A DNA stretch of 64,000 bases from Agromyces flavus (GCF_900104685.1 NZ_LT629755.1:310001-374000); one strand, 5' to 3'; counted from the first letter of the stretch, positions 44,722 through 56,267 are shown. The notes: generated by a model not told the origin, from the sequence alone. Program-made: numbers and translations.

Positions 44722-45375
44722 TCAGACCGGCTCGGGCACCCAGTCGCCCGTGGCGAGGTACTGCACCTTCTTGGCGATCGAGACCGCGTGGTCGGCGAAG
44801 CGCTCGTGGTAGCGGCTGGCGAGCGTGGCGTCGACCGTGTCGACCGCCTCACCCTTCCACGTCTCGCCGAGCACCTTGTCGAAGACCGAGAGGTGGAGCG
44901 CGTCGACCTTGTCGTCCTCGTTGCGGATCTCCTCCGCGAGCTCGACGTCCTCGTTGCGCAGGAGCTCGACGAGCTGCTTCGCGATGGCGACGTCGAGCGC
45001 GCCCATCTCGGCGAACGTGGGACGCAGCGACTTCGGCACGACCTTGTCGGGGAACCGGTAGCGCGCGAGCTGCGAGATGTGCGTCGCCATGTCGCCCATG
45101 CGCTCGAGCGAGGCCGAGATGCGCAGCGCGCTCACGACGATGCGGAGGTCGCGAGCGACCGGCTGCTGCCGGGCGAGGATCGTGATCGCCAGCTCGTCGA
45201 GCGCCTGCGTGCGCTGGTCGATGAGGTGGTCGTCGGCGATGACCTCCTCGGCCAGGCTCACGTTCGACTCGTTGAACGCACGGGTGGCCTTGTCGATCGC
45301 CTCGGCGACGAGGGCCGCGATCTCGACGAGTCCGTCCTGCACCTCGCGCAGTTCCTGCTGGAACACCTCACGCAT
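44722..45375 (-). CDS. phoU: Phosphate signalling protein PhoU
   Basis: 217 residues, two tandem three-helix PhoU bundles. Conserved segments: MREVFQQELREVQDGLVEIA, DDHLIDQRTQALDELAI, VSALRISASLERMGDMATHI with the first metal-binding motif, and the repeat equivalent SRYHERFADHAVSIAKKV. PhoU links the Pst transporter to the SenX3-type kinase and lowers signalling when phosphate is plentiful. Divergent from senX3, with PHO-box-like repeats in between. Confidence 0.95.
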   Translation of the reverse strand: MREVFQQELREVQDGLVEIAALVAEAIDKATRAFNESNVSLAEEVIADDHLIDQRTQALDELAITILARQQPVARDLRIVVSALRISASLERMGDMATHISQLARYRFPDKVVPKSLRPTFAEMGALDVAIAKQLVELLRNEDVELAEEIRNEDDKVDALHLSVFDKVLGETWKGEAVDTVDATLASRYHERFADHAVSIAKKVQYLATGDWVPEPV

Positions 45376-45462
45376 GTCTCTTCCGACCCCTTCGGTCTCA
45401 ACCCCCGCGTCGGGCACGCGGGAAACCGGCATGAACCGGCTCGCGACATCCTCGCCGTCGAA

Positions 45463-45556
45463 GGTGAACGGCAGGTGCCCTCCTGCTGAACACTCCCCAA
45501 CCTACCCCCGTTCGGCGGCCTTCCCGGGCCGGAGGGCCGTTCACCCATGGTTAGGG
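45463..45556. promoter_or_regulatory. PHO-box-like repeats between phoU and senX3
   Basis: Toward phoU: three 7-mers in 11-nt register at 45463-45469, 45474-45480 and 45485-45491, reading on the minus strand GTTCAGC, GGGCACC, GTTCACC. Toward senX3: GTTCACC (45539-45545) and a weak GTTAGGG (45550-45556). TAGGGT (45552-45557), the likely -10 of senX3, overlaps the second unit. The sites are less perfect than the pstS box, so the call is moderate. Confidence 0.55.
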
Positions 45557-45563
45557 TGGTGCC

Positions 45564-46835
45564 ATGGACACCACCTGGTCGGTGCTGGCCGCGCTGACCT
45601 TCGGCATCCTGCTCGGAGCCGGATTCACGGTCGTGCTGCACATGGCCGAGCGCCGAGGGCAGAGCGCCGCTCGCGTCGTGGCGCCCACCATCCCCGACGG
45701 CGTCGACCAGGTGCTCGACGTCCTCGAGTCGGCCGGCGTCGTGCTCGACCCGTCCAACAACGTGTTGCGGGCCTCGCCCGGCGCCCTCGTGCTGGGGCTC
45801 GTGCGGAACCAGATGCTCGTGCATCCCGAGCTCGTCGAGCTCGTGGCATCCGTGCGCCGCACCGGCGAGCCGATCGCCACCGAGCTCGACGTGGCGCGCG
45901 GGCCGTTCAGCGATGCCACGATGCGGCTCGCGGTGCGCGTCGCCCGCCTGGGCACCCGGTTCGTGCTGCTGCTCGCCGACGACCGCACCGAGGCCCACCG
46001 CCTCGACGAGGTCCGTCGCGACTTCATCGCCAACATCAGCCACGAGCTGAAGACGCCGATCGCATCGGTGAGCCTGCTCGCCGAGGCGCTCGACCACGCC
46101 GCCGACGAGCCCGAGCAGGTGCGGCGCTTCGCCCATCGGCTCTCGGCCGAATCCAAGCGGCTCGGGCACATCACGGGCGAGGTCATCGAGCTCTCGCGAC
46201 TGCAGGCCCGCGATGCCCTCCGCCCCGACGTGCTGCTGGACGTCGACCGCATCGTCGCCGCCGCCGTCGACCAGAACCGCGTCGTCGCGGCCGCGAAGGG
46301 CGTCGAGGTCCGGGTCCGCGCCAAATCGCGCGCCGAAGTGTACGGCGACGAGGCGCTGCTGGTCGTCGCGGTGCACAACCTCGTCGCGAACGCGATCGCG
46401 TACTCGAGCGAGGGCGGCCGCGTCGGCGTGGGCGTCCGCGTCGACGGCGACGCCGTCGAGATCTCGGTGGCCGACCAGGGCATCGGCATCGCGACCGAGG
46501 ACCTCGACCGCGTCTTCGAGCGGTTCTACCGCGTCGACCAGGCCCGTTCTCGCAACACGGGCGGCTCGGGCCTCGGCCTCAGCATCGTCAAGCACACCGT
46601 CCAGAACCACGGCGGCGACGTCCGCGTGTGGTCGCGCCCGGGCAAGGGGTCGACCTTCACCATCCGGCTCCCGCTCGCCGAGCGGCCCGTGCCCGTGGTC
46701 GACGCGACCGCGCCGGCCGATGAGGTCGACGCGGGCGCGTCCGTGCCGTCCGCCCCGGCGCCGGTCCGCGCCGAGCCCCCCGCCCGAATCGCCGCGGCCC
46801 TGCCGTCGGCGCCCGCCCGAGGAGACACCGAGTGA
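45564..46835 (+). CDS. senX3: Phosphate-responsive sensor histidine kinase SenX3
   Basis: 423 residues. One N-terminal hydrophobic helix (residues 5-26), a PAS-like sensor region, then HisKA with DFIANISHELKTPIASVSLLAEAL (phosphorylated His near 160) and an HATPase domain: VHNLVANAIAYSSEG, VADQGIGIATEDLDRVFERFYR and GGSGLGLSIVKHTVQNHGG. The alanine/proline-rich tail is variable. The next gene overlaps by four bases. Its place beside phoU and gpmA supports SenX3 rather than another kinase. Confidence 0.93.
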   Translation: MDTTWSVLAALTFGILLGAGFTVVLHMAERRGQSAARVVAPTIPDGVDQVLDVLESAGVVLDPSNNVLRASPGALVLGLVRNQMLVHPELVELVASVRRTGEPIATELDVARGPFSDATMRLAVRVARLGTRFVLLLADDRTEAHRLDEVRRDFIANISHELKTPIASVSLLAEALDHAADEPEQVRRFAHRLSAESKRLGHITGEVIELSRLQARDALRPDVLLDVDRIVAAAVDQNRVVAAAKGVEVRVRAKSRAEVYGDEALLVVAVHNLVANAIAYSSEGGRVGVGVRVDGDAVEISVADQGIGIATEDLDRVFERFYRVDQARSRNTGGSGLGLSIVKHTVQNHGGDVRVWSRPGKGSTFTIRLPLAERPVPVVDATAPADEVDAGASVPSAPAPVRAEPPARIAAALPSAPARGDTE

Positions 46836-47512
46836 CCCGCATCCTGCTCGTCGAGGACGAGATCGCCCTGAGCGATCCGCTGAGCTTCCTGCTCGAACGC
46901 GAGGGGTACGAGGTCGAGGTCGCCGCAGACGGCCCGGCCGCGATCGCGGCGTTCGAGCGGGACGGCGCCGACCTCGTGCTCCTCGACCTCATGCTCCCCG
47001 GGCTGCCCGGCACCGAGGTGTGCCGCGAGCTCCGGCTGCGATCGTCGGTGCCCATCATCATGGTGACCGCCAAGGACTCCGAGGTCGACATCGTGGTCGG
47101 GCTCGAGCTCGGCGCCGACGACTACGTGACGAAGCCCTACTCGACGCGAGAGCTGCTCGCACGGATCCGGGCGGTGCTGCGCCGGCGGATCGAGCCCGAC
47201 GAACTCGACGACGGCATCATCGCGGGCGGACGCGTCCGCATGGACGTCGACCGCCACACCGTCGAGGTCGACGGCCGCCCGGTGGCCATGCCGCTCAAGG
47301 AATTCGAACTCCTCGAGCTGCTCATGCGCAACGCCGGCCGCGTGCTCACGCGCGGGCAGCTCATCGACCGCGTGTGGGGCAGCGACTACTTCGGCGACAC
47401 CAAGACGCTCGACGTGCACATCAAGCGCATCCGCTCGAAGATCGAGGTCACGCCGTCCGAGCCCGTGCAGCTCGTCACGGTGCGCGGCCTCGGCTACCGC
47501 TTCGAGGCGTAG
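46832..47512 (+). CDS. regX3: OmpR-family response regulator RegX3
   Basis: 226 residues. Receiver: ILLVEDEIALSDPLSFLLEREGYEV with the acidic pair, LVLLDLMLPGLPGTE with the phosphorylated Asp, MVTAKDSEVDIVVGLELGADDYVTKPYS with Thr and Lys. C-terminal winged helix: MPLKEFELLELLMRNAGRVLTRGQLIDRVWG and LVTVRGLGYRFEA. It should bind the GTTCACC direct repeats seen at pstS. Coupled to senX3 by a GTGA overlap. Confidence 0.95.
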   Translation: MTRILLVEDEIALSDPLSFLLEREGYEVEVAADGPAAIAAFERDGADLVLLDLMLPGLPGTEVCRELRLRSSVPIIMVTAKDSEVDIVVGLELGADDYVTKPYSTRELLARIRAVLRRRIEPDELDDGIIAGGRVRMDVDRHTVEVDGRPVAMPLKEFELLELLMRNAGRVLTRGQLIDRVWGSDYFGDTKTLDVHIKRIRSKIEVTPSEPVQLVTVRGLGYRFEA

Positions 47513-47536
47513 CGTCCGACGCGCGCCGCACAGACG

Positions 47537-47580
47537 ACGAGAGCGGATGGTGCGACTCGCGTCGCGCCATCCGCTCTCGT
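47537..47580. terminator. 20-bp-stem bidirectional terminator after regX3
   Basis: ACGAGAGCGGATGGTGCGAC (47537-47556) pairs with 47561-47580 along 20 bp with one G-T wobble and a 4-nt loop. It lies between convergent regX3 and the lipoprotein gene. Confidence 0.8.
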
Positions 47581-47615
47581 GCGGCACGGGGCGGGGTGAG
47601 CGCCCGTGCGGCGGG

Positions 47616-48077
47616 TCAGGGAGCGAGGTCCTCGTACTCGGGGAGTCGCCCGTCGAGCACCGGAACCTGGATCTCCTGGCCCTCCTCACCGCTGTGCTGG
47701 GCGTAGATGGCGACGAGTCCGCCGACCTCGGCGCCGAGGTCCTCGATGGTGATCGGGTCTTCGTCTCCGGCGCCGAGCGAGACGACGTCGCCCGCGTCGA
47801 CGTCGACCTCGAAGCGCTCGCCGCTGTCGACGACCTCGAACTCGACGGTCGCGTCGTCTTCGCCGGTGTTGACGACCGCCACGACGAGGTTGCCCTGCTC
47901 GCCGTCGTCGCTGACGACGAGCATGTTGCGCAGCTCGATGGTGCCGAGGTCGGCCGAGACCCCGTCGCTCGCGTCGTACTTCTCGGTGGTCGCCTGGTAG
48001 GTGATCATGGCGCAGCCGCTTCCGCCGATCGCGATGCCGAGAGCCAGAGCAGCCGATGCCGCGAGACGCGCCTTCAC
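47616..48077 (-). CDS. Small secreted lipoprotein of unknown function
   Basis: 153 residues from GTG 48077, preceded by GGAGG at 4-5 nt. A signal peptide (basic VKARLAASAALALGIAI) ends in the lipobox GGSGC, so the protein should be lipid-anchored outside the membrane. The mature part is acidic and beta-rich, with GNLVVAVVNTGEDDATVEFEV resembling an immunoglobulin-like fold. No enzyme motif. Divergent from carD. Confidence 0.75.
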   Translation of the reverse strand: MKARLAASAALALGIAIGGSGCAMITYQATTEKYDASDGVSADLGTIELRNMLVVSDDGEQGNLVVAVVNTGEDDATVEFEVVDSGERFEVDVDAGDVVSLGAGDEDPITIEDLGAEVGGLVAIYAQHSGEEGQEIQVPVLDGRLPEYEDLAP

Positions 48078-48235
48078 AGGACCTCCAATGACGTGTGCGC
48101 GCAGGCGCATGCAGCCCGCGCGCGTGGGTTCGGGTCGAGTGTAGCCTACGGCTAGAGGCCCGCCCGGGCGCGGGGGCGGAACCCTAGCAGGAACTCGGTG
48201 TGATATCCTGAAAGTTGCCGAAAGGACACCGATTC

Positions 48236-48718
48236 ATGCTTTTTGAGGTTGGCGAGACCGTCGTTTACCCCCACCACGGCGCCGCAACGATCGTCGAAGT
48301 CAAGAAACGCATCATCAAGGGCGAAGAGAAGCTCTACCTCAAGCTGAACGTCACGCAGGGCGACCTCGTCATCGAGGTGCCCGCAGAGAACGTCGACCTC
48401 GTCGGCGTCCGCGACGTCATCGGCAAGGAGGGCCTCGACAAGGTCTTCGAGGTGCTGCGCGCGCCGTTCACCGAGGAGCCGACAAACTGGTCGCGTCGCT
48501 ACAAGGCGAACCTCGAGAAGCTCGCGTCAGGCGATGTGATCAAGGTCTCCGAGGTCGTGCGCGACCTGTGGCGCCGCGACCAGGACCGCGGCCTGTCGGC
48601 CGGCGAGAAGCGCATGCTCGCCAAGGCGCGTCAGATCCTCATCTCCGAGCTCGCGCTCGCTGAGAAGACCGACGAGGAGCAGGCGTCGACCGTCCTCGAC
48701 GAGGTGCTCGCCTCGTAG
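48236..48718 (+). CDS. carD: CarD-family RNA polymerase-binding transcription factor
   Basis: 160 residues. The N-terminal RNAP-interaction domain ([44 protein letters not shown]) binds the beta subunit; the helical C-terminus with [17 protein letters not shown] and [20 protein letters not shown] contacts the upstream edge of the promoter bubble. CarD stabilises open complexes, especially at rRNA genes. AAAGGA lies 9 nt before the ATG. TGATATCCT (48201-48209) is an extended -10. ispDF follows, as in mycobacteria. Confidence 0.97.
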   Translation: MLFEVGETVVYPHHGAATIVEVKKRIIKGEEKLYLKLNVTQGDLVIEVPAENVDLVGVRDVIGKEGLDKVFEVLRAPFTEEPTNWSRRYKANLEKLASGDVIKVSEVVRDLWRRDQDRGLSAGEKRMLAKARQILISELALAEKTDEEQASTVLDEVLAS

Positions 48719-48775
48719 CCACGGCGATCGAGTTGCGCCGACGGCGCGCGCCGAGCCGCGCGCTACGCTCGAAGC

Positions 48776-50017
48776 GTGAGCGCCTCCACCGTCGCCGTCA
48801 TCGTCGTCGCCGCCGGCAGCGGCACCCGCCTCGGCCACTCCGATCCGAAGGCGTTCGTGCCGCTCGGCGGCGACACCATCCTCGGTGTCGCGTTGGATGC
48901 CGTCTTCGGCATGCGCGAGGCGCCGCTCGTCGTGGTGGTCGCGCCCGACGAACGGGTCGGCGAGGTGCGTGCACGGTACGCGGCGCGGGCCGATGCGGCA
49001 TCCGCGATCCTCGACGTGGTGCCCGGCGGGCTCACCCGCCAGCAGTCGGTCGCGAACGGCCTCGCGGTCCTGCCGCACGTCGTCGAGACCGTACTCGTGC
49101 ACGACGCGGCCCGGCCGCTCACGCCGTCGGCGGTGTTCGACGAGGTCGCGGCGGCCGTCCGGGCGCGGGGTCACGGCATCGTGCCCGGACTGCAGGTGGT
49201 CGACACGATCAAGCGCGTCGACGCCGAGGGCCACGTGCTCGCGACCGTCGACCGGTCCGAGCTCGCGGCGATGCAGACTCCGCAGGGCTTCCCGCGCGAG
49301 GCGCTCGAGATCGCCTACGCCCAGGCGACGCGCGAGCACACCGACGACGCCGCGCTGTTCGCCGCGATCGGGGTGGCCGTCGACGTCGTCCCGGGGGACG
49401 CGCGCGCCTTCAAGATCACCGTGCCCGCTGACCTGCACCGGGCCGAGCAGCTCGTGGCCGATCGGCGGCGAGCGGATGGCGCGACGCGCCCCGCACTCGA
49501 GCGCGCGCCGTCCGCGGCATCCAATGCCGGGCCCCGCGTCGGAACGGGCATCGACGTGCACGCCTTCGCCGACGACGACGAGACCCCGCTCTGGCTCGCC
49601 GGACTGCACTGGCGGGAGGAGCGCGGACTCTCCGGCCACAGCGACGGCGACGCGGCCGCGCACGCGATCTGCGATGCGCTCCTCTCCGCCGCCGGACTCG
49701 GCGACATCGGGGGCATGTTCGGCACCGACGACCCGGGGCTCGCGGGCGCGCACGGCGAGGTGTTCCTCGCCGAGACGGTGCGCCGCCTGGCCGACGCCGG
49801 ATGGCGCGTCGGCAACGTCTCGGTGCAGGTCGTCGGCAACCGGCCCAAGCTCGCGCCGCGACGCGCCGAAGCCGAGGCGGTGCTCTCGCGCGTCGTCGGC
49901 GCGCCCGTCAGCGTCGCCGCGACCACGACCGACGGCCTGGGCTTCACGGGTCGCGGTGAGGGCGTCGCGGCGATCGCGACCGCCACGATCCTGCCAGCCG
50001 GCGGCGTCGCGGTCTGA
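48776..50017 (+). CDS. ispDF: Bifunctional IspD/IspF of the MEP isoprenoid pathway
   Basis: 413 residues. Residues 1-235 are IspD (CDP-ME synthase): [22 protein letters not shown] binds CTP, and [12 protein letters not shown] and [13 protein letters not shown] follow. Residues 250-413 are IspF (MEcPP synthase): [21 protein letters not shown] with zinc ligands, [17 protein letters not shown] and [21 protein letters not shown]. The two act at non-consecutive steps, with IspE between them. TACGCT (48764-48769) is 6 nt before the GTG, so the mRNA is probably leaderless. Confidence 0.97.
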   Translation: MSASTVAVIVVAAGSGTRLGHSDPKAFVPLGGDTILGVALDAVFGMREAPLVVVVAPDERVGEVRARYAARADAASAILDVVPGGLTRQQSVANGLAVLPHVVETVLVHDAARPLTPSAVFDEVAAAVRARGHGIVPGLQVVDTIKRVDAEGHVLATVDRSELAAMQTPQGFPREALEIAYAQATREHTDDAALFAAIGVAVDVVPGDARAFKITVPADLHRAEQLVADRRRADGATRPALERAPSAASNAGPRVGTGIDVHAFADDDETPLWLAGLHWREERGLSGHSDGDAAAHAICDALLSAAGLGDIGGMFGTDDPGLAGAHGEVFLAETVRRLADAGWRVGNVSVQVVGNRPKLAPRRAEAEAVLSRVVGAPVSVAATTTDGLGFTGRGEGVAAIATATILPAGGVAV

Positions 50018-50113
50018 CGCCTGACGGCCTCGGTCGAACGTCGCGTGCGGCACCGGCGACGCGGCATCCGTCATCGCCCGGCCCGCCGCGCGCCCCGCCG
50101 GTAGAGTTGCGGG

Positions 50114-51538
50114 GTGACCGTGCGACTCTACGACTCGAAGGCCCAGGCCCTGCGTGACTTCGTGCCCCTCGAGGAGGGGCACGTGGGCATGTACGTGTGC
50201 GGTCCCACCGTGCAGTCGGCTCCGCACATCGGGCACCTGCGCAGCGCGCTGGTCTACGACATCATGCGCCGCTGGTTCGCCGCGCGCGGCTACCGCGTCA
50301 CGTTCATCCGCAACGTCACCGACATCGACGACAAGATCCTGAACGCCGCCGCCGAAGAGGGCATCGGCGAGCAGTGGTGGTCGCTCGCGTACCGATACGA
50401 GCTCGAGTTCACGGAGGCCTACAACGCGCTCGGCATCCTCCCGCCCACCTACGAGCCCCGGGCCACCGCGAGCGTGACGCAGATGCAGCAGATCATCCAG
50501 CGGCTCATCGAGCTCGGGCACGCGTACCCGGCGCCCGACGGCTCGGGCGACGTCTACTTCGACACCTCGAGCTGGCCGGTGTACGGCGAGCTCACGCGTC
50601 AGTCTCGCGACAAGATGGAAGCCGCGGCCGACTCCGACCCGCGCGGCAAGCGCGACCCGCGCGACTTCGCGCTGTGGAAGGGGCACAAGCCCAGCGAGCC
50701 CGTGTCGGCCGGATGGGAGTCGCCGTGGGGGGCCGGCCGGCCCGGATGGCACATCGAGTGCTCCGCGATGGCGGCCCGCTACCTCGGCCCCGAGTTCGAC
50801 CTGCACGGCGGCGGGCTCGACCTGCGCTTCCCGCACCACGAGAACGAGCTCGCACAGTCGACCGCGGCCGGGCAGGCGTTCGCGCGGTACTGGGTGCACA
50901 ACGGGCTCGTGAACGTCGGCGGGCAGAAGATGTCGAAGTCGCTCGGCAACTCGGTCTACGCGTACGAGCTGACGGCGCTCGCCTCGCCGCTCGCGGTGCG
51001 CTACCTGCTCGGCAAGGCGCACTACCGCTCGACGCTCGACTACTCGCCCGACTCGCTCGCCGAGGCCGAGGCGGCGGTCGACCGCATCCGCACGTTCCTC
51101 ACCCGCGTCGAGCGTCGGCTCGCGGGCACGCGGTACGCCGACACCGGAACGGATGGCACGTGGCCCGAGGCGTTCGCCGAGGCCATGGACGACGACCTCA
51201 ACGTGCCGCAGGCGCTCGCGGTCCTGCACGAAGCCGTGAGCGCGGGCAACCAGGCGCTCGACGGCGAAGACCTCGGGGCAGCGGCCGACCTGCGCCGCCA
51301 GGTGCTCGCCATGGTGCGCGTGCTCGGCATCGACCCGAGCGACCCGCACTGGACGGCCGACGCCGGCCCCGCGGCATCCGCCCTCGACGGCCTCGTCATG
51401 CGACTCATCGCCGACCGTCGTGCCGCGCGCGACGCCAAGGACTGGGACGCCGCCGATCGCATCCGCGCCGAGCTCGCGGACGCCGGCATCACCATCGAAG
51501 ACAGCCAGACCGGAACGCATTGGAGCCTCACCTCATGA
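50114..51538 (+). CDS. cysS: Cysteinyl-tRNA synthetase
   Basis: 474 residues, class I synthetase. [21 protein letters not shown] holds the zinc cysteine and HIGH motif; [31 protein letters not shown] and [11 protein letters not shown] are classic; [11 protein letters not shown] is the KMSKS loop. A helical C-terminal domain follows. TAGAGT (50102-50107) ends 6 nt before the GTG, suggesting a leaderless start. The last bases overlap the rlmB start. Confidence 0.97.
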   Translation: MTVRLYDSKAQALRDFVPLEEGHVGMYVCGPTVQSAPHIGHLRSALVYDIMRRWFAARGYRVTFIRNVTDIDDKILNAAAEEGIGEQWWSLAYRYELEFTEAYNALGILPPTYEPRATASVTQMQQIIQRLIELGHAYPAPDGSGDVYFDTSSWPVYGELTRQSRDKMEAAADSDPRGKRDPRDFALWKGHKPSEPVSAGWESPWGAGRPGWHIECSAMAARYLGPEFDLHGGGLDLRFPHHENELAQSTAAGQAFARYWVHNGLVNVGGQKMSKSLGNSVYAYELTALASPLAVRYLLGKAHYRSTLDYSPDSLAEAEAAVDRIRTFLTRVERRLAGTRYADTGTDGTWPEAFAEAMDDDLNVPQALAVLHEAVSAGNQALDGEDLGAAADLRRQVLAMVRVLGIDPSDPHWTADAGPAASALDGLVMRLIADRRAARDAKDWDAADRIRAELADAGITIEDSQTGTHWSLTS

Positions 51539-52542
51539 AGGGCAGCAGCGGAAAGCCTCGCGCGGGAGCCGTGCGCAAGAAGGGCAAGGGCCAGAAGGTC
51601 GGTACGGGCGGGCACAGCCGCAAGGCGCTCGAGGGCAAGGGCCCCACGCCCAAGGCCGAGGACCGGCCGTACCACCAGGCGTACAAGCGCAAGGCGGCCG
51701 CCGAGCGGGCGGCCGCGAAGTCGGGTGGTCGCGCGCCGGCGCGTCCAGGTGCACCGCGGGGCGCGTCGGGTGCGTCGCGCCGGGCGAAGTCCGGCGACGA
51801 GTCCGAGATCGTGACGGGTCGCAACGCCGTCGTCGAGGCGCTGCGCACGCGCATCCCGGCGACGACCCTCTACATCGCGGCGCGCATCGAGATGGACGAT
51901 CGCGTGAAGGAAGCCGTCAAGATCGCGACCGACCGCGGAATCCCCATCCTCGAGGTCATGCGCCCCGAGCTCGACCGGCTCGCGGGCGAGGGCGGCGTGC
52001 ACCAGGGCCTCGCGCTCAAGGTGCCGCCGTACGAGTACGCCCACCCCGAGGACCTGCTCGACGAGGTGCTCGCCGACGACCTCACGCCGCTGTTCGTCGC
52101 GCTCGACGGCATCACCGACCCACGCAACCTCGGTGCGATCATCCGCTCGACCGCCGCGTTCGGCGGGCAGGGCGTGATCGTTCCGCAGCGCCGCTCGGTC
52201 GGCGTCACCGCCGCCGCCTGGAAGACGTCGGCCGGTGCCGCCGCGCGCGTGCCCGTCGCGATGGCGCCGAACCTCACGCAGACCCTCAAGGCGCTCAAGC
52301 AGCGCGGCGTCTTCGTGCTCGGCCTCGACGCGGGCGGGGACGTCGAGCTTCCCGGCCTCGACTTCGCCGACCGCCCCATCGTGGTCGTCGTCGGCTCCGA
52401 GGGCAAGGGGCTCTCGCGCCTGGTGACCGAGACGTGCGATGCGATCGTGTCGATCCCGATCTCGGGGGCGACCGAGTCCCTGAACGCCGGCATCGCGGCA
52501 TCCGTCACGCTCTACGAGATCGCGAAGCTCCGCGCCGAGTAG
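51535..52542 (+). CDS. rlmB: 23S rRNA (guanosine-2'-O-)-methyltransferase RlmB (TrmH family)
   Basis: 335 residues. The first ~85 are a lysine/arginine-rich, disordered-looking extension typical of actinobacterial members. The SpoU substrate-binding domain starts at [16 protein letters not shown]; the SPOUT catalytic domain has [23 protein letters not shown] (motif 1), [15 protein letters not shown] (motif 2) and [19 protein letters not shown] (motif 3), forming the knotted SAM site. ATGA overlap with cysS. Confidence 0.95.
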   Translation: MKGSSGKPRAGAVRKKGKGQKVGTGGHSRKALEGKGPTPKAEDRPYHQAYKRKAAAERAAAKSGGRAPARPGAPRGASGASRRAKSGDESEIVTGRNAVVEALRTRIPATTLYIAARIEMDDRVKEAVKIATDRGIPILEVMRPELDRLAGEGGVHQGLALKVPPYEYAHPEDLLDEVLADDLTPLFVALDGITDPRNLGAIIRSTAAFGGQGVIVPQRRSVGVTAAAWKTSAGAAARVPVAMAPNLTQTLKALKQRGVFVLGLDAGGDVELPGLDFADRPIVVVVGSEGKGLSRLVTETCDAIVSIPISGATESLNAGIAASVTLYEIAKLRAE

Positions 52543-52553
52543 CCGCGCGCGAC

Positions 52554-53873
52554 TCAGACCTTCAGGCGCCAGTCGCCCTCGTCGTCGGGGTCGTGCACGG
52601 GGATCGCGCTGGTGTCGGGCGCGATCGAGGGCAGCGCGGTCGTGATCGCCTCGGTTGGCGGGCCGATCACGGTGGCCTCGTCGCGGCGGTGGCGGAGCAC
52701 GTCGTTGACGTAGGCCGTCAGGGCCTCGGCGAGCGGGATGTCGCGCCCCTGCTGCTGCGCCATGTACCAGCGGTGCTCGAGCAGCTCGTGGAAGATCTCG
52801 GCGGGCTCGAGCTTGCCCCGCAGCTCGGGCGGGACGGCGCGGACGACGGGCTCGAACACGCGCATGAGCCACTCGTGCGCGACCATCTCCTCGTCTTGCG
52901 CCTGCTTGTTGTACGCGGCGCGGTACGAGTCGAGGTCGTTGAGGAGCCGCCGCGCCTGGTTCTCGCCGGTGTCCAGCCCGGTCAGCCGAAGGAGCCGTCG
53001 CTGGTGGTGCCCGGCGTCGACGACCTTCGGCTGGATGCGCAGGGTCGTGCCGGTCTCGTCGGTGCGGATCGCCAGTTCCTCGATGTCGAACCCGAGGTCG
53101 TTCAGGCGGTTGACGCGCTCGTTGATGCGCCACCGCTCGGCCACGCCGAACGACTCGCTGCCCGTGAGCTCCTTCCAGAGGTTGCGGTAGGCGTCGACGA
53201 TGCCGTCGGAGATCCGCACGGGGTCGAGCTCGTCGGCCACGCGGCCGCCGGCCTCGAGGTCGAGCAGCTCGCCCGCGATGTTCACGCGCGCGATCTCGAG
53301 GTCGTTCTCGCGCTGCCCGTTGGAGAGACCGCCCTCGTAGAGCTTGCCGGTCTCGGCATCGACGAGGTAGGCGGCGAACGCGCCCGCATCGCGGCGGAAC
53401 AGCGTGTTCGACAGCGACACGTCGCCCCAGAAGAACCCGATGATGTGCAGGCGGACGAGCAGCACCGCCAGTGCGTCGACGAGGCGCGTGGCGGTGTCGG
53501 GCCGCAGTGTCTGCGAGAACAGCGCGCGGTACGGCAGCGAGAAGCGGAGATGCCGGGTGACGAGGACGGGCGCGAGCTCGGCGCCGTCGGCGTCGGTGCG
53601 GTTGGTGATGACCGCGACGGGTTCGACGCAGGGGATCTCGAGGCGCTGGAGCGTGCGGAGCATGTCGTACTCGCCCCGGGCCATCTCGGCCGTGGTCTCC
53701 TTGATCGCCACGACGTGCCCGCTCAGGTGCGCGAACCGCACGAGGTGGCGCGAGATGCCCTTCGGCAGCGCCGCGATGTGCTCGCTCGGCCACGCCTCGA
53801 GGGGCACGTCCCACGGGAGGTCGAGCAGGGCCGGATCGGTCATCGCCGACGTGATGGAGAGTGTGCCGCTCAT
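52554..53873 (-). CDS. DUF4032 protein with lipopolysaccharide-kinase-like N-terminus
   Basis: 439 residues. The first 250 resemble a protein-kinase-like fold: HVVAIKETTAEMARGEYDML with a lysine and acidic helix, and GFFWGDVSLSNTLFRRDAGAFAAYLVDAETG matching a catalytic loop (D..xxN) and DxE metal site. The C-terminal DUF4032 region includes LDTGENQARRLLNDLDSYRAAY and HRWYMAQQQGRDIPLAEA. Function unknown; possibly phosphorylates a small molecule. TACGCT (53881-53886 on the minus strand) ends 7 nt before the ATG. Confidence 0.85.
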   Translation of the reverse strand: MSGTLSITSAMTDPALLDLPWDVPLEAWPSEHIAALPKGISRHLVRFAHLSGHVVAIKETTAEMARGEYDMLRTLQRLEIPCVEPVAVITNRTDADGAELAPVLVTRHLRFSLPYRALFSQTLRPDTATRLVDALAVLLVRLHIIGFFWGDVSLSNTLFRRDAGAFAAYLVDAETGKLYEGGLSNGQRENDLEIARVNIAGELLDLEAGGRVADELDPVRISDGIVDAYRNLWKELTGSESFGVAERWRINERVNRLNDLGFDIEELAIRTDETGTTLRIQPKVVDAGHHQRRLLRLTGLDTGENQARRLLNDLDSYRAAYNKQAQDEEMVAHEWLMRVFEPVVRAVPPELRGKLEPAEIFHELLEHRWYMAQQQGRDIPLAEALTAYVNDVLRHRRDEATVIGPPTEAITTALPSIAPDTSAIPVHDPDDEGDWRLKV

Positions 53874-53897
53874 CAGGCCCAGCGTACCGGGGAACGA

Positions 53898-53931
53898 CGA
53901 TGCCGGCCGGGCCGAAGCCCGACCGGCATCG
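53898..53931 (-). terminator. Hairpin after the sugar ABC ATPase gene
   Basis: CGATGCCGG (53898-53906) pairs with CCGGCATCG (53923-53931); CGGGC/GCCCG extends the stem after a bulge, with a CGAA-type loop. It lies directly after the ATPase stop codon. Confidence 0.65.
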
Positions 53932-53949
53932 CGATCGAATGGACCGACG

Positions 53950-55050
<1,101 letters not shown>

Positions 55051-55323
55051 GGTTCTGTTCTCCTTCACCGGCAGGTACGTGCCGGACGATCCGTAGTGAA
55101 TGGAAACGCCGACATCGGTGTCGACGCTCCCTCAGTATGTCATGCGCGCCTGTGCTCCGATGAATCGCGACGACCGGCGGCGGCGGGCGGCCCGCGCGGC
55201 GCCGAGGTGACGTCCAGCGGCCGTCGGGGCGCCGTTTGGGCGTTTCCCAGCGATCGCTCCTACACTCGACCGGTGCGCGTGCCCGCGTGCGCGCGCCCCA
55301 CAGCGACCCGGAGTTGACCATCG

Positions 55324-56253
55324 ATGAGCACTGGCGGACCGACCCAGCCACGCCCCACCCGTAACGAGCGTCGCGAGGCGGCCCGTGAGAAGGCCCGCCT
55401 CCTGCGCGAGGAGCAGAAGAAGCGCGATCGGCGCAACCGCCTGCTCATCCAGGGCGGCGTCGTGGTGGCGATCCTCGCGGTGGCTGGCCTCGTGATCGGC
55501 CTCGTGCTGCAGAGCACCAAGCCGGCCGGCCCCGGTCCCGCGAACATGGCCAGCGACGGCATCCTCCTCGTCGGAGGCGAGAACGGGATCGAGGCGGTCG
55601 CGACCCCGGCCATCGCCGACGGCGAGGACCCGACGCCGACCGAGCCCGACGAGAGCGGCACGGTCGCCAACATCGTCACCTACATCGACTACCTGTGCCC
55701 CTACTGCGGCCAGTTCGAGACGACCAACAACGAGACCATGCGCACCATGGTCGAGTCGGGCGCGGCGACGCTCGAGGTGCACCCGATCGCGATCCTCACG
55801 AACAAGTCGGCGGGCACGCAGTACTCGCTCCGAGCGGCCAACGCCGCCGCGTGCGTCGCCGAGTACTCGCCCGAGGCGTTCTTCGACTTCAACGGGCTCA
55901 TGTTCGAGAACCAGCCCGAGGAGCTCTCGGCCGGTCTCTCCAACGACGAGATCAAGGACATCGCCGCCGAGGCCGGCGCGTCGTCGTCGGTGAACGCGTG
56001 CATCGACGAGACCCGGTTCAAGGGCTGGGTCCAGGCCGCCACGCAGCGCGCGCTCGAGGGCCCGATTCCGAACTCCGAGCTCGACGCCGTGACCGGCACC
56101 CCGACCGTGCTCGTCAACGGCAAGCAGTACGTCGGTTCCCTCGAGGACACCGCGGAGTTCCAGGCGTTCGTCCTGCAGGCGGCCGGAGAGAGCTACTCGG
56201 AGTCCAACGGCACCCCGACGCCCACCCCCACGCCGACGCCGGCGGCGGGCTGA
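55324..56253 (+). CDS. Membrane-anchored DsbA-like thioredoxin-fold protein
   Basis: 309 residues. A basic N-terminus rich in Arg/Lys/Glu is followed by one transmembrane helix (about residues 43-62) and an extracytoplasmic domain. The thioredoxin-like motif CPYC lies in YIDYLCPYCGQFE, with the DsbA pattern of a helical insert and the cis-proline loop TGTPTVLVNGKQYVG. It probably forms or rearranges disulfides of exported proteins. The tail is a short PT repeat. Divergent from the ABC ATPase gene across 273 bp. Confidence 0.88.
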   Translation: MSTGGPTQPRPTRNERREAAREKARLLREEQKKRDRRNRLLIQGGVVVAILAVAGLVIGLVLQSTKPAGPGPANMASDGILLVGGENGIEAVATPAIADGEDPTPTEPDESGTVANIVTYIDYLCPYCGQFETTNNETMRTMVESGAATLEVHPIAILTNKSAGTQYSLRAANAAACVAEYSPEAFFDFNGLMFENQPEELSAGLSNDEIKDIAAEAGASSSVNACIDETRFKGWVQAATQRALEGPIPNSELDAVTGTPTVLVNGKQYVGSLEDTAEFQAFVLQAAGESYSESNGTPTPTPTPTPAAG

Positions 56254-56267
56254 GCGCTCCTCCGCAT

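Noticed and set aside
56200..56250. Short repeat at the end of the DsbA-like gene (possible microsatellite)
   Set aside because: It encodes an ordinary Pro-Thr tail of an exported protein; too short to be a functional repeat array.
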